From positions 744,001-808,000 of the forward strand of contig NZ_LT906662.1 of the NCBI RefSeq assembly GCF_900205865.1: DNA of 64,000 nucleotides, in the 5' to 3' direction. Every line of letters begins with the position of its first letter. Positions within the stretch are counted from its first letter, which is position 1. The stretch comes from Thermoanaerobacterium sp. RBIITD. Its GTDB lineage: Bacteria > Bacillota > Thermoanaerobacteria > Thermoanaerobacterales > Thermoanaerobacteraceae. Below are positions 10,062 to 18,587 of the stretch, piece by piece. A program made the position numbers and the translations under genes. The notes under the pieces are model-generated. The model saw only the letters and a list, made by a program, of their open reading frames with translations. It was not told the DNA's origin and ran no database searches.

Positions 10062-10238
10062 AATACCAGAAAAAAACATTGATTACATTTTTATCTACAA
10101 GGAATGGCGCCAATTTCTGTTAATGTTATTATAAACCCATTATCTTCATTTGGGAAGGTACTAAATTAGGTCAGACTTTTTGTCATACATTGTCACTTTA
10201 TGTAATACAATGTCGAAACTGTAACCGATTTTCGGTCA
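10062..10238 (-). promoter_or_regulatory. Module promoter and palindrome 2
   Basis: Contains palindrome TAACCGATTTTCGGTCA (10222-10238), TGACAAT-type half sites, the TATAAT-type -10 (AACCCATT/ATTATA on the plus strand near 10130) and the conserved TTGGCGCCATT block. The downstream hairpin is degenerate. The regulator gene that normally precedes it is absent; an HTH gene diverges instead (10359). Confidence 0.65.
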
Positions 10239-10358
10239 TATATCATTTAACCATGTATTAATAACATTTTTATTGTTATTAATTTTGTATTCTATTGCTA
10301 TTATGTAATCTATGTTATAAAATCTTATTAAATTAAAAGAAAGGAAGAAAAGTGACAC

Positions 10359-10784
10359 ATGAAAATTACAAAATATGATAGTGTAGGAATTAGAAAAAAA
10401 TTACTGACCGTTATTGAAGAATACAAAATTACATTGAACACTTTAAGTAAAGTAACAGGTATTGACATTAATTGGCTTTCAGATTATATAAATGGAAAGA
10501 GAGAAATAAACGATCTATCAGATAATTTAAAAGGCTTCTTTTTTACCGATTTAATCTTTCTTCTGTCAGACGGAATGAAAATTGATAAAGATGAAAGAAT
10601 AAAAGGAGTTATTGATGTACTCGTACAAATATTCGGCCTTGAATATGATACTATATCACTTTATGCAGGATTGGAAAAACAAGATGTCGAAAATTTTATG
10701 AATGATACTAACTCAATTAACTATGAAAAAAAATATAAGCTAGCAGCGACATGTATGATGCTCCATTATATATTCAAAAAATAA
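10359..10784 (+). CDS. XRE-like HTH protein, copy A
   Basis: 141 residues. The N-terminal third (LTVIEEYKITLNTLSKVTG... INWLSDYINGK) fits a Cro/CI-type helix-turn-helix. The remainder is helical with FFFTDLIFLLSDG and no recognised ligand domain. It is about 90 percent identical to 29616-30056, and the two genes also share their leader (ATAAAATCTTATTAAATT). An AGGAAG ribosome site precedes it. It diverges from a module promoter, suggesting a local regulator of the modules. Function unproven. Confidence 0.75.
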   Translation: MKITKYDSVGIRKKLLTVIEEYKITLNTLSKVTGIDINWLSDYINGKREINDLSDNLKGFFFTDLIFLLSDGMKIDKDERIKGVIDVLVQIFGLEYDTISLYAGLEKQDVENFMNDTNSINYEKKYKLAATCMMLHYIFKK

Positions 10785-10887
10785 ATAAAAATTATCCTGC
10801 GCATTATTCCATTAGTTTACGCTACAACATTTTAAAATCGAGTATTATTGTTGTAATTTATATCAGTGAATTTTTTCATCTGTATAA

Positions 10888-11121
10888 TTATGTAATTAAT
10901 ATATTGCCATAAGAATCGATAATTCCAGCATTTATAGCAGTTAATACTAACTTAATATCATTTTGAACATTTAGCAAAGTATAAAGTTTTTTTATGTGCC
11001 TTCTTAATGTCCGCTCTGATATACCTACATCATCTGCTACTACTTTTCTGATTCCATTACGGGCCAATGATGATAAAATTAATTTGTCTAAATTATCAAG
11101 TTTTGTTTCCACTAAAAACAT
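10888..11121 (-). CDS. HTH-only derivative of the GAF-HTH regulator family
   Basis: 77 residues equal to the C-terminal HTH of the family (LDNLDKLILSSLARN ... ISERTLRRHIKKLYTLL). The GAF part is deleted, but the ORF keeps its own ATG with AAAGGGAG 8 nt upstream and sits behind the family promoter at 11216-11254. It could be a functional DNA-binding fragment, for instance a competitor of full-length regulators, or simply a deletion relic. Confidence 0.65.
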   Translation of the reverse strand: MFLVETKLDNLDKLILSSLARNGIRKVVADDVGISERTLRRHIKKLYTLLNVQNDIKLVLTAINAGIIDSYGNILIT

Positions 11122-11215
11122 TTTTTCACTCCCTTTACCATGTTCATGAATTATAAACCTCTATAAGTTTTGTATTCTAATGCCAGTGAATATGTATACC
11201 TCACCAATTTTTTCT

Positions 11216-11254
11216 TCCATAATATAAAACAAAATTTCTCAGGAATTTGTTACA
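11216..11254 (-). promoter_or_regulatory. TGTAAC-type regulator promoter, copy 1
   Basis: Minus strand: TGTAAC, 17-nt spacer, then TGTTTTATATTATGG. The same arrangement precedes the regulators at 26446, 30966 and 60506 and the remnant at 56430, and recurs on the plus strand at 62186. The -35-like TGTAAC resembles ECF-sigma promoters. Confidence 0.55.
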
Positions 11255-11344
11255 GTTTATTTAAAAAAATTTTTAGGTATAAAAAATAGACCCCGAAAGG
11301 CCATTTATCAAATGAAATGTGTAGTATCTAAAAAGCATACTGTG

Positions 11345-12013
11345 TTAATGAGGTTCAAAACGCAAGTCCGACGCAAGTTCAAAGCTATCATAATAAAAAT
11401 ACAATATTCCTGATTTAATATCTAAAAAGAATAGCTTATTAGTTGTGTAGTTAGTTATGAAAGAAGAATTTGTATCTTTTTCTGACTTTGTATTTGTATA
11501 TAAATAATAGTATCCATCCTTTTTGACTTTTGGAAATGGATATTTTCCCTCAAGCTTTAGGTTATGCTCTGGCAGCGATTTTGCTAATGAGTACGGGATG
11601 ACAGTTCCAAACTTCCATCCTTTTTCTTCTGCAGATTTTATGAAAGTATTCATTTGGGACTTATTGAACTTTATAACGATATAATGTAACTCTTGGTCCC
11701 TAGCACTTGTATAGTTATTTTCCAGTACATTAACTGATCTTGGAATGTAGATGCCAATTTTGGATGCAACAGTATATTGAGGCCCAGAAAATATCTCGGC
11801 AAATATCAGTATGCACAATCCCAAAGTAAAAAGAATACCAACTGTTATCCCCCACCATTTTATGAGGTTTCTATTTCCAGACCGTCTCCATTTATAAAGT
11901 GAAAAGCCAAGCCAAACAATCATTAGTATAGCTATATTAATTAGAAATATTTCATATGTATAACACATGCGATTGCCTAAATCGCCTAAGTACAATTGTG
12001 TATGTAAATTCAT
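11345..12013 (-). CDS. Membrane protein with extracytoplasmic C-terminal domain
   Basis: 222 residues from the ATG at 12013 (GAGGTG 6 nt upstream). Two hydrophobic segments (about 20-40 and 55-75) are followed by about 145 soluble residues with no recognised domain (IPRSVNVLENNY, NKSQMNTFIKSAEEKGWKFG). It lies directly downstream of the broken secreted-protein gene at 12102-12948 on the same strand, so it is a candidate partner or immunity protein. That role is inference. Confidence 0.7.
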   Translation of the reverse strand: MNLHTQLYLGDLGNRMCYTYEIFLINIAILMIVWLGFSLYKWRRSGNRNLIKWWGITVGILFTLGLCILIFAEIFSGPQYTVASKIGIYIPRSVNVLENNYTSARDQELHYIVIKFNKSQMNTFIKSAEEKGWKFGTVIPYSLAKSLPEHNLKLEGKYPFPKVKKDGYYYLYTNTKSEKDTNSSFITNYTTNKLFFLDIKSGILYFYYDSFELASDLRFEPH

Positions 12014-12101
12014 TGCTATCACCTCATATCATATAGCAAATGTAGTAGCTGTTTAAAAATCTAAACAGCCACTACATTCCCAAAATTTTTTGATAATACT
12101 A

Positions 12102-12948
12102 CTTAGTATCAGGGACAGTTATACAAATATGGTATTTTACTATCGCTCCTACAGACTGAGCATATACACCATAATTATTGATTAGTGTTACCGCGGCATA
12201 TGGGATTCCGGATCCATATCCACCCCAATTTTTAGGTTGAAAATCATACGTATCTGTAACATATGAAGTTATCGATTTGCCTGATGAATAGCTGTACATT
12301 GTAGTATCATGTAAAGCTAAATATAAATCCCAGTTTGAATTGCTTGCCGTAAATACTGGATAGCTTATTTGACTCGTACTGCTAGAACTCTTAAAAGGAG
12401 CAATAGCATTTTTGTACGCTTTAGTTCCCTTTATCTCAGGGTACTATCGAATCACTCGATGGGAGATATTCATCGCTGGGATTATCCTGTAAAGAATGCT
12501 GCAGGAAAAATGCTGCTTTGGGAACTGCAATAGAGGCCAATTCTGCAGCCGTTCACAATTGAGCTCTTACAAAAGATTTTGTTATCCCCGCTGACTGAAT
12601 CGTTACTTGTGATGATGAAGCTTTTAAATCCATCGCTTCGTTTAGATCAAGTAACGGTCCTTCTAATTCCCCATTAGATACCTTTTGATTGTGGTATTTA
12701 ATCGCACATTTTAATAAGAATGCATCATCTGACAACGAGCCTTGATTAGGTTTTTGAGCTTGTATAAATTTTTTAAAGTTATCGACATCTTTAAGAAATC
12801 TGTCATACTCCGCAGTACTCTTTTGTTCTGCATCAATTGATAGAATCCTTGGCAACACATTACTGGTAGGAACCGCAAAAGCAAAGCTAAAACTTGAAAT
12901 TGTAAAAAGTACAGCAACTAGAAGCAGTGAAACCAGTTTTTTTATCAT
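12102..12948 (-). pseudogene. Secreted module protein 2, multiply frameshifted
   Basis: Starts at ATG 12948 with MIKKLVSLLLVAVLFTISS, the module signal peptide. The frame runs to a stop at 12553. It resumes in a second frame (TAAELASIAVPKAAFFLQHS, about 12410-12545) and in a third from about 12430 down to 12102, with KNWGGYGSGIPYAAVTLINN. At least two indels are needed to restore about 280 residues. The family is not recognised. Confidence 0.75.
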
Positions 12949-12967
12949 ACCATACATCTCCTTTTTA

Positions 12968-13008
12968 TAGTCAAATATGCTTCTCGGTACCAAAAAGCAT
13001 ATTGACTA
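12968..13008 (-). promoter_or_regulatory. 5'-UTR hairpin, module 2
   Basis: TAGTCAATATGCTT and AAGCATATTTGACTA pair across the loop TTTGGTACCGAG, ending just before the AAAAGGAG ribosome site. The hairpin is conserved at 25440, 28347 and 32554. Confidence 0.7.
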
Positions 13009-13024
13009 CGTTTTTATCTGCAGG

Positions 13025-13161
13025 AAATGGCGCCAATTTCTGTTAATGTTATTATAATCCAATTGTCCTCATATGGGAAGGTACTAAATTAGGTCAATTT
13101 TTTTGCCATGCATTGTCACTTTATGTAATATATTGTCAAAACTGTGACCGTTTTTCGGTCA
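13025..13161 (-). promoter_or_regulatory. Module promoter and palindrome 3
   Basis: Palindrome TGACCGTTTTTCGGTCA at 13145-13161. It is followed in transcription order by two TGACAAT half-sites about 20 nt apart (near 13110-13140), TTGACCTAATTTAG, a TTCCCA-17-TATAAT promoter (-10 at 13051-13056) and the TTGGCGCCATTTCC block. Confidence 0.7.
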
Positions 13162-13163
13162 AT

Positions 13164-13800
13164 AGATGTATTTTTTATAATAAGTTTCCGTGAACATCTA
13201 TTATGCCATTATTTATGGCTTTCATGACAATTCCCAAGTCGTTACTTACGTTAAATAATGTATAAAGTTTTTCTATATGTCTACGCAATGTCCTCTCTGA
13301 AATTCCTATTTCCTTCAACACAATTTTCCTTTCATATTTGCATGCCATATAGATAATATCAATCTGTCAATATGATCAAGCTTTGAACCCAATAAATCAT
13401 CTTTCTCATGCATATACCAAAGACATTTTTCAATTATAATCCGCAATCTTCCAAAGTATCACGCTTTCTTGTTTTAGACAACCAATGTTTAACATTGACA
13501 TGTCGAGATATGCTATTATTTCTCTTTCATAATAATCTATCGCAATACAGTACCAATTTTTAAATAGATGGCAATAATATTCTTCTCCACTTATTTCTGC
13601 TTGTCTTTTTGTCTTCATCGCAATATTTATTGCATTAGTGCCGCAAAATATTGTCTATGTTACACTAAAATTTTTCACTTGACAAATGCAATTTTTAAAT
13701 CTTTTTCTTTTAAAGTTACAGCTGGACATGGTATTGAATTTAAGAGACCTGTTTTTATACATCTTTCACTTTGTTCAAGTATTTTTATTACTCTATTATC
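13164..13800 (-). pseudogene. Chimeric, broken GAF-HTH regulator
   Basis: The C-terminal part (HTH, then YCHLFKNWYCIAI in shifted frames up to about 13640) matches the regulator at 25643-26446. Further upstream, 13670-13800 reads SERCIKTGLLNSIPCPAVTL, which matches the N-terminus of the other regulator type (19511-20295). Between 13800 and 13930 another fragment, SITIEFNLKVNKGNFKAVF, of unknown origin is visible. At least two frameshifts lie in the HTH/GAF part. It looks like a recombination product of two regulator genes. Confidence 0.7.
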
Positions 13801-13992
13801 CGGTGTAATAAATACTGCTTTAAAATTCCCTTTATTGACTTTTAAATTAAACTCAATTGTAATTGAACCCTTACCATTAGATTTAATATTCCATATCGGA
13901 CTCCCATATTTTTTTCAAGGCATTCATCGGCAAATAAATATATTGATATACACGTAAATATGTGCTATACTAAATTACGTGGAGGCGATATT

Positions 13993-14238
13993 ATGAATAA
14001 GACGCAGAATATTACATTATCATTACCTAAAGATTTATTACAAAAGATAAAGCATTTAGCTATAAATAAGCAAACATCTGTATCTGGGCTTTTAACCAAA
14101 ACATTAGAAGAAATGGTTAAAAAGGAGGATTTGTACGAGAAAGCTAGATTACACCATATTGACATATTAGAAAATAATATTGATTTAGGTACAGAAGGTA
14201 AAACTACATGGGATAGAGAGGATTTATATGAAAGATAA
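13993..14238 (+). CDS. Ribbon-helix-helix antitoxin (VapB-like)
   Basis: 81 residues beginning MNKTQNITLSLPKDLLQKIK, a ribbon-helix-helix N-terminus with the beta-strand TQNITLSLP. GTGGAGGCG lies 6 nt upstream of the ATG. The end overlaps the PIN-domain gene by 11 nt, the classic antitoxin-toxin layout. It should neutralise the toxin and repress the pair. Confidence 0.85.
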   Translation: MNKTQNITLSLPKDLLQKIKHLAINKQTSVSGLLTKTLEEMVKKEDLYEKARLHHIDILENNIDLGTEGKTTWDREDLYER

Positions 14239-14656
14239 TATTGATTTGCAATTTGTTGATACGAATATTTTAGTTTATGCTCACGATACATCTGCCGGTA
14301 AAAAACACGAAATTGCGAAAGAACTATTAAAAGAATTGTGGAATACAAGAAAGGGTTGTCTGAGTACCCAGGTCTTGTCAGAGTTTTACGTAACCATTAC
14401 AAAAAAGGTTAAAAAACCTTTGTCTTCATTCCAAGCATCACAAATTATTTCAGATCTCGGACTTTGGAAATTGGATACACCATGTGTTGACAATATACTT
14501 GAAGCAATTCAAATAGGACAGCGTTATATGATTTCATTTTGGGATTCTCTTATAATCTGCAGTGCAATAAATCTTAATTGCGATATAATATTAAGCGAGG
14601 ATTTAAATTCTGGGCAATATTTTAATAAAATAAAAGTGATAAATCCATTTTTGTAA
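14228..14656 (+). CDS. PIN-domain ribonuclease toxin (VapC-like)
   Basis: 142 residues. The acidic PIN residues are visible: D in FVDTNILVYAHD, E in STQVLSEFYVT, D in SFWDSLIICSA and D in LSEDLNSG. The predicted role is Mg-dependent cleavage of RNA when the antitoxin is lost. Complete, with no frameshift. A large hairpin at 14689-14751 closes the operon. Confidence 0.88.
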   Translation: MKDNIDLQFVDTNILVYAHDTSAGKKHEIAKELLKELWNTRKGCLSTQVLSEFYVTITKKVKKPLSSFQASQIISDLGLWKLDTPCVDNILEAIQIGQRYMISFWDSLIICSAINLNCDIILSEDLNSGQYFNKIKVINPFL

Positions 14657-14688
14657 AATGAAGGTAATCTTGAATCATTAAAAAATTT

Positions 14689-14751
14689 AGTAGTATAAAA
14701 GCTCAACTGCCACTTGCCTAAATCAGGTGGTAGTTGAGCTTTTATACTACT
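14689..14751. terminator. Long bidirectional terminator
   Basis: AGTAGTATAAAAGCTCAACT on the left is repeated inverted on the right, giving a stem of about 24 bp around GCCTAAATCAG. A and T runs on both sides serve the toxin gene (plus) and the ABC fusion gene (minus). Confidence 0.85.
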
Positions 14752-14781
14752 ATCCGCATGTTTTTATTGTAATAGAGTAAT

Positions 14782-15258
14782 CTATACCCTGAAAAGTGAC
14801 CATTCTTGTTTAAACATTGATGAAGCTATGTATATTGCTGCAATGATGTATATTAACGATGAAACTACAAATATACCTATGTGGGATATATTAACAATAC
14901 CATATAATAATTCTTTAAATATTGATATTGTGCTAAATATTGGTATCATAAAGCAATATTGAGGTAGCTCGCTGGGCATTTTATACATAAGCATATAGGC
15001 TGGAACTAATGCTAATAATGTTATCGGTGTAATTCCTTTTCTTATAAGTTTCGGCTCTTTTATGAGGTCTATGCCGTTCATTTTGGCTGTCCCATTTGTC
15101 GGCTTTAGTATTGTTGCAAGCATTCTCAATGTTGTTGTTTTTCCTGCACCATTTTCTCCAAGCAGTCCGTAAACTTCTCCTTCTTTAACCTGAAAGCTTA
15201 AACTATCAACAGCCTTTATATTTTTAAATACTTCTGTCAATCCATAAACCTCTATCAA
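14782..15258 (-). pseudogene. NatA/NatB ABC transporter collapsed into one ORF
   Basis: Residues 1-75 are the start of a NatA-type ATPase (YGLLGENGAGKTTTLRML, Walker A intact). Without a stop the frame then enters a hydrophobic permease end (TPITLLALVPAYMLMYKMP ... GIFVVSSLIYIIAAIYIAS). Signature, Walker B and most of the permease are missing. A single in-frame deletion between natA and natB explains it. It cannot hydrolyse ATP. It probably was the export or immunity transporter of the 18.4-19.3 kb locus. Confidence 0.8.
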
Positions 15259-15360
15259 AATTCATGTCTCCTTCATTTCTTCTTAATTAAGACAATCAGG
15301 CAAATATTTATATACATAATGCCCTTGTACATCTTCATTTTATAGCACTGCTTTTCCAAT

Positions 15361-15381
15361 GTCTACTATACAAAAGTATAG
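15361..15381 (-). promoter_or_regulatory. LuxR-type regulator operator, site 1
   Basis: Plus strand GTCTACTATACAAAAGTATAG, containing the perfect palindrome CTATACAAAAGTATAG (15366-15381), followed by TTTTGACAT. It lies about 100 nt upstream of the NatA/NatB remnant. The same sequence occurs at 19442-19501. Confidence 0.6.
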
Positions 15382-15481
15382 TTTTGACATAAAAAATCGA
15401 GTAGGAGCTGAATAATTATTTTATTCAGCGACCTCTCACACCACCGTGCGTACCGTTCGGTACACGGCGGTTCAATAGAAA

Positions 15482-15961
15482 TTAATGTACAGATGAATAA
15501 ATTTCAGATATAGAAACCAAACCTATTTCTTTAAGGTATTTATTGGTTAGTGCTCTGGATAATATAGGGCTGTTGGATATTCTCCAATAGCTTTTTCTTG
15601 TGTTTGCATATTCCCATGCCTTACTATTTTCAATTCCTAAGTTTACAAGATTATCATGTTTAGTTTTAATCTTCTTCCATTGTTTCCAATAACACATTCT
15701 AATCCTTCGCCTTAACCATTCATCAAGTGTTTTAAGAATATTTCTCATGTCAGCAATAGCAAAATAGTTTACCCATCCTACTATTGCTTGTTTTATTTTT
15801 ATATTTTCACTACCGTATTCATTGACATCGTTTCTTCCTTTATCGGACATGGACGAAATACTATGCATTTCTACATTGTCTTTGAGTTCCACTCTATTTT
15901 CATGTAGATAACCTTCTTTATGAAGTTGTCTGCTTTCATCATATTTCTTCGTGTCTTTCAA
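15482..15961 (-). pseudogene. Group IIC intron-encoded protein with the RT domain deleted
   Basis: 159 residues. The N-terminus MKDTKKYDESRQLHKEGYL is followed after about 50 residues by the C-terminal maturase region (KQAIVGWVNYFAIADM, LRRRIRMCYWKQWKK, TRKSYWRISNSPILSRALT). All reverse-transcriptase motifs, including YADD, are missing, although start, stop and frame are kept. A normal protein of this class is over 400 residues. It could at most retain maturase activity. Confidence 0.85.
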
Positions 15962-16017
15962 AATTCTGAAACCTCCTATCGTTCAGTCCCTCCCACACTA
16001 TCGTGTATTGCATGGTG

Positions 16018-17982
16018 TAGAGTCGGAAGAGGTTGGCGTGTGCCTTCCTCCGTCCGCTCGACCAAACGGACCGTGCAGTTTTCCCGCAGTCCGCTTTCTC
16101 ATAACAATGCTAATTAAGAACAGGTTTTTTCCCCAAGTCCAGGTATTAATTGTATAAGGTTTACCAACTCGTATTCACCATAAAGCCTTTTTGCGGGATA
16201 CTTCTTCCAGCCAGTATTTCTCCATCTTTTATGCTGATGGTTTAAAAGCGTCTGATTATCCATCTGTCCAATTTATTGAACAGTTTCCGAACATGTGACT
16301 TACGGTAGTAGTTTCCCCACCCGCGGATTACCGGATTAATATTTTCAATCAATTCTTTAAGTGTTATGGGTATCTTTCTCTTGGTTCTCTGCCGTATTAT
16401 ATCCATGAATCTTCTTATGGATTTGTCCGTTGGGAAAGCATACAGATTAAGTGCATTTGTTGCTGTTTTGATTTTGTCCTTCGGTAGCTTCAGTCCCTTT
16501 CCCTGCTTGATTTTATAGCCCAAGAACTCGAATCCCCATTTTATATTGGTTATCCTTGTTTTGTCTGGGTGGAGGGTTAAGCCGAGTTTTGCGAGTTCTT
16601 CTTTCGCCGTTTTTAATGCCTTTTCGGCTTCTGCTCTGCTTTTGCAGACTATCATCCAATCATCGGCAAAACGGATAAGCTTGAATCCTTTTCCTGTCAT
16701 GGCATTATCGAATGGCGTCAGGTATATGTTGCTCAATAGGGGACTAATCACCGACCCCTGCGGTGTTCCGGCTTCGGTTTCGTACCTACGGCCGTTCTCT
16801 ACATAGCCGACTTTAAGCATTTTCCTGATTAAGTCAAGGATTCTTCCATCACTTATCTGTTCAGCCACCATATCAATTAGCATTTCATGGTCTACTGTCC
16901 CAAAGTAATCGCGAAGGTCCCCGTCTACAATCCATTCATTCCCCTGTTGTATTTCTCGCCATATCTTCCTCATCGCGTCGTGAGGAGAACGTCCAGGTCT
17001 GTAACCAAAGCTGCAATCATTAAAAATCTTCTCGAATATTGGCTCCATCCTGTTCTTCAATGCTTGTTGACATACTCGGTCTTTGATTGCTGGAATTCCT
17101 AACGGACGCTTTTCTTGAGGTTTTCCCCTTTTAGGTATGTATACCCGCTTTACTGGCAAAGGCTTGTATACCCCATTCTTAATTTGTTCATGGAGACATT
17201 TCAACTCCTCTGTGGCTACCTTTTCGAAATCGTCCATGTAAATCCCATCTATTCCCCCGGCTCCTCCATTGGCCTTTACTTTCTTCCATGCCATTTCCAG
17301 ATTTGTCGGGTGGTACACCTTGTCAATCAATGAATGTACCTTGAGCTTCTTTCCTGCACTTACTTTCTCCGTTATCATCAGTATCCTCTGCCACAAGTTC
17401 CGGGTCTTTCACTTAGGGAACTTTCCTTTCCTTGCTTCATACTCGCTGATTCTCCTTTGATTTCAGTTTGTTATGTGAGCCGCCTTCCCGTGAACTCCAC
17501 CTTTTGGGTTAAAAATTCAGCTGTTTTCAAGAAACAGTCCTGCTGTTTTTGTTTTTCAGCAGTTAAAGTAATATTCAGCTCTCCGACTCCTTGCACCGCA
17601 TCAGCAAACATTTCGGGGTTGCCTTATAGCTTGCTTTACTGCCTATACAGACGATACAAGGTCTCCATGGGTCACGCAGCTTCCTTCTGTACCATGCCGC
17701 CCGCAAACACCTTGGTGCGACGGGTGGATTGGAACGCCTTCGCCTCCATAGTGCAGGCTCGACCTTGCCCCGTCTTTGGCCGACCGGTTCATCATCGGAA
17801 TCGCTTCCATTGATTACGGCCTGGTACTTCTCCTCAAACCCTTCGGACTCCACTTCACAGTGGACGCCCTGTCCTCTGGCTTCCGCCAGCCCCTGAGACA
17901 TTACTCCCAGGTTTGGATATGAACTCCCCAATCCGGAGTTCAGCGGGACTTTAACCCGCCTGGCAGCTGCGCTGCCACGCAC
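16018..17982 (-). mobile_element. Second group II intron, inserted inside the group IIC intron
   Basis: The 5' end GTGCGTGGCAGC at 17982 fits GUGYG, followed by the structured GCTGCCAGGCGGGTT and CTCCGGATTGGGGAG. Domain V is at 16064-16095: AGCGGACTGCGG-GAAA-ACTGCA-CG-GTCCGTTT, with AGC triad, GNRA loop and two-base bulge. Domain VI follows, and the 3' end CTCTAC is near 16018. The flanks continue the host intron (CATAGTGT before, ACCATGCAATACACG after), so it sits in the domain III region of the host. Confidence 0.82.
16242..17396 (-). CDS. ltrA: Group II intron reverse transcriptase/maturase (inner intron)
   Basis: 384 residues: RT domain with GGAGGIDGIYMDDF, GIPAIKDRVCQQALK, FGYRPGRSPHDA, GTPQGSVISPLLSNIYL and the active-site RFADDWMIVC (FADD variant). 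The maturase domain ends WGNYYRKSHVRKLFNKLDRW. After the stop, the downstream DNA still encodes maturase-like pieces in other frames (RWRNTGWKKYP-like), so the C-terminus may be truncated by an indel near 16240. Normally it supports splicing and retrohoming of its intron. Confidence 0.88.
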   Translation of the reverse strand: MWQRILMITEKVSAGKKLKVHSLIDKVYHPTNLEMAWKKVKANGGAGGIDGIYMDDFEKVATEELKCLHEQIKNGVYKPLPVKRVYIPKRGKPQEKRPLGIPAIKDRVCQQALKNRMEPIFEKIFNDCSFGYRPGRSPHDAMRKIWREIQQGNEWIVDGDLRDYFGTVDHEMLIDMVAEQISDGRILDLIRKMLKVGYVENGRRYETEAGTPQGSVISPLLSNIYLTPFDNAMTGKGFKLIRFADDWMIVCKSRAEAEKALKTAKEELAKLGLTLHPDKTRITNIKWGFEFLGYKIKQGKGLKLPKDKIKTATNALNLYAFPTDKSIRRFMDIIRQRTKRKIPITLKELIENINPVIRGWGNYYRKSHVRKLFNKLDRWIIRRF

Positions 17983-18355
17983 ACACTATGACCTCTGCTG
18001 ACTTTTGATAGTTCAACCATACATCACTGCACGGGTTGTTACTTCTAATTTCATATCCATAACTTATCTATCAGACCTCCCCGGGTAAGAGCGTAATCTT
18101 TCACTCCATATATCTGCTACATTTACACCACCTGTTTCGGATAGTCTTAGGGCTTTGTTTTGTGTGGCAAACTCACCCACAGGCATATGCCTTTTATGTA
18201 GTTTCTGTTCGTCAGACCAGAGCTTTGCCGCCGACTTCTTTTAGATTCCACCTCACGATGGACACCCTTGCTTTTGGCTAGTGGTTCCCACTACCAAGCC
18301 CACAGCGGACTTTCACCGACAAGATTTCGCCCATGCCGGGCACACCACCAGCATG

Positions 18356-18383
18356 AAAAAGGCAGGTTGATTACCTGCCTTTT
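18356..18383 (-). terminator. Terminator that is the group IIC intron target
   Basis: AAAAGGCAGGT-AATC-AACCTGCCTTTTT on the minus strand, a textbook rho-independent terminator, 20 nt after the stop of the 59-aa gene and 10 nt before the intron 5' end. Confidence 0.9.
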
Positions 18384-18394
18384 CATCATGTTTT

Positions 18395-18574
18395 TTAACT
18401 AGGATAATGAAATGTACTGATTATAAAATATATTAATAGACCATTTAATATAATAAAGAACCATATGCTTAGTAAAATCATTCTGATATTGTTTCTATGA
18501 TGTATATATAATTCATAAATTGCAATATTGGATGCTATCAATGCTATACCTAACAAAGTCCTCAAAAAAATCAT
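18395..18574 (-). CDS. 59-aa two-helix membrane protein, candidate immunity protein
   Basis: Begins MIFLRTLLGIALIASNIAIY, then YELYIHHRNNIRM, then a second hydrophobic stretch ending STFHYPS. AAGGAAG lies 7 nt before the ATG. It starts 13 nt after the secreted-protein gene stop and is closed by a terminator, so the two form one operon. Small two-helix proteins next to bacteriocin genes are often immunity proteins; that role is inference. Confidence 0.75.
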   Translation of the reverse strand: MIFLRTLLGIALIASNIAIYELYIHHRNNIRMILLSIWFFIILNGLLIYFIISTFHYPS

Positions 18575-18587
18575 AGATTATACTTCC

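Larger units (their letters stand above)
15399..18346 (-). mobile_element. Group IIC intron, host of a nested intron
   Basis: The 5' end GTGTGCCCGGCATGGGCG at 18346 and the following GAAGTCGGCGGCAAAGC and CTTACCCGGGGAGGTCTG blocks resemble the Oceanobacillus iheyensis group IIC intron. Domain V (15440-15471, ACCGCCGTGTACC-GAAC-GGTA-CG-CACGGTGGT) has the CGC triad and two-base bulge of that class. It starts 10 nt after a terminator hairpin, the known IIC target. It is split by a second intron (16018-17982), and its own ORF has lost the reverse transcriptase. The 3' end near 15399 is approximate. Confidence 0.85.

Noticed and set aside
13025-13040. Sigma-54-like promoter (TTGGCGCC ... CCTGCAG) in all module heads, tempting because AcoR-type GAF domains belong to sigma-54 activators
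   Set aside because: The GG and GC doublets are 11 nt apart in every copy checked (10 needed), the regulators lack the AAA+ domain, and a TTCCCA-17-TATAAT promoter fits just upstream.
13568-13957. 129-codon plus-strand ORF before the toxin-antitoxin pair
   Set aside because: Antisense to regulator fragments that are recognisable on the minus strand.
17575-17982. 135-codon ORF on the minus strand (ARRVKVPLNSGLGSS...)
   Set aside because: It lies entirely in the structured 5' part of the inner group II intron; the open frame is a by-product of its base composition.
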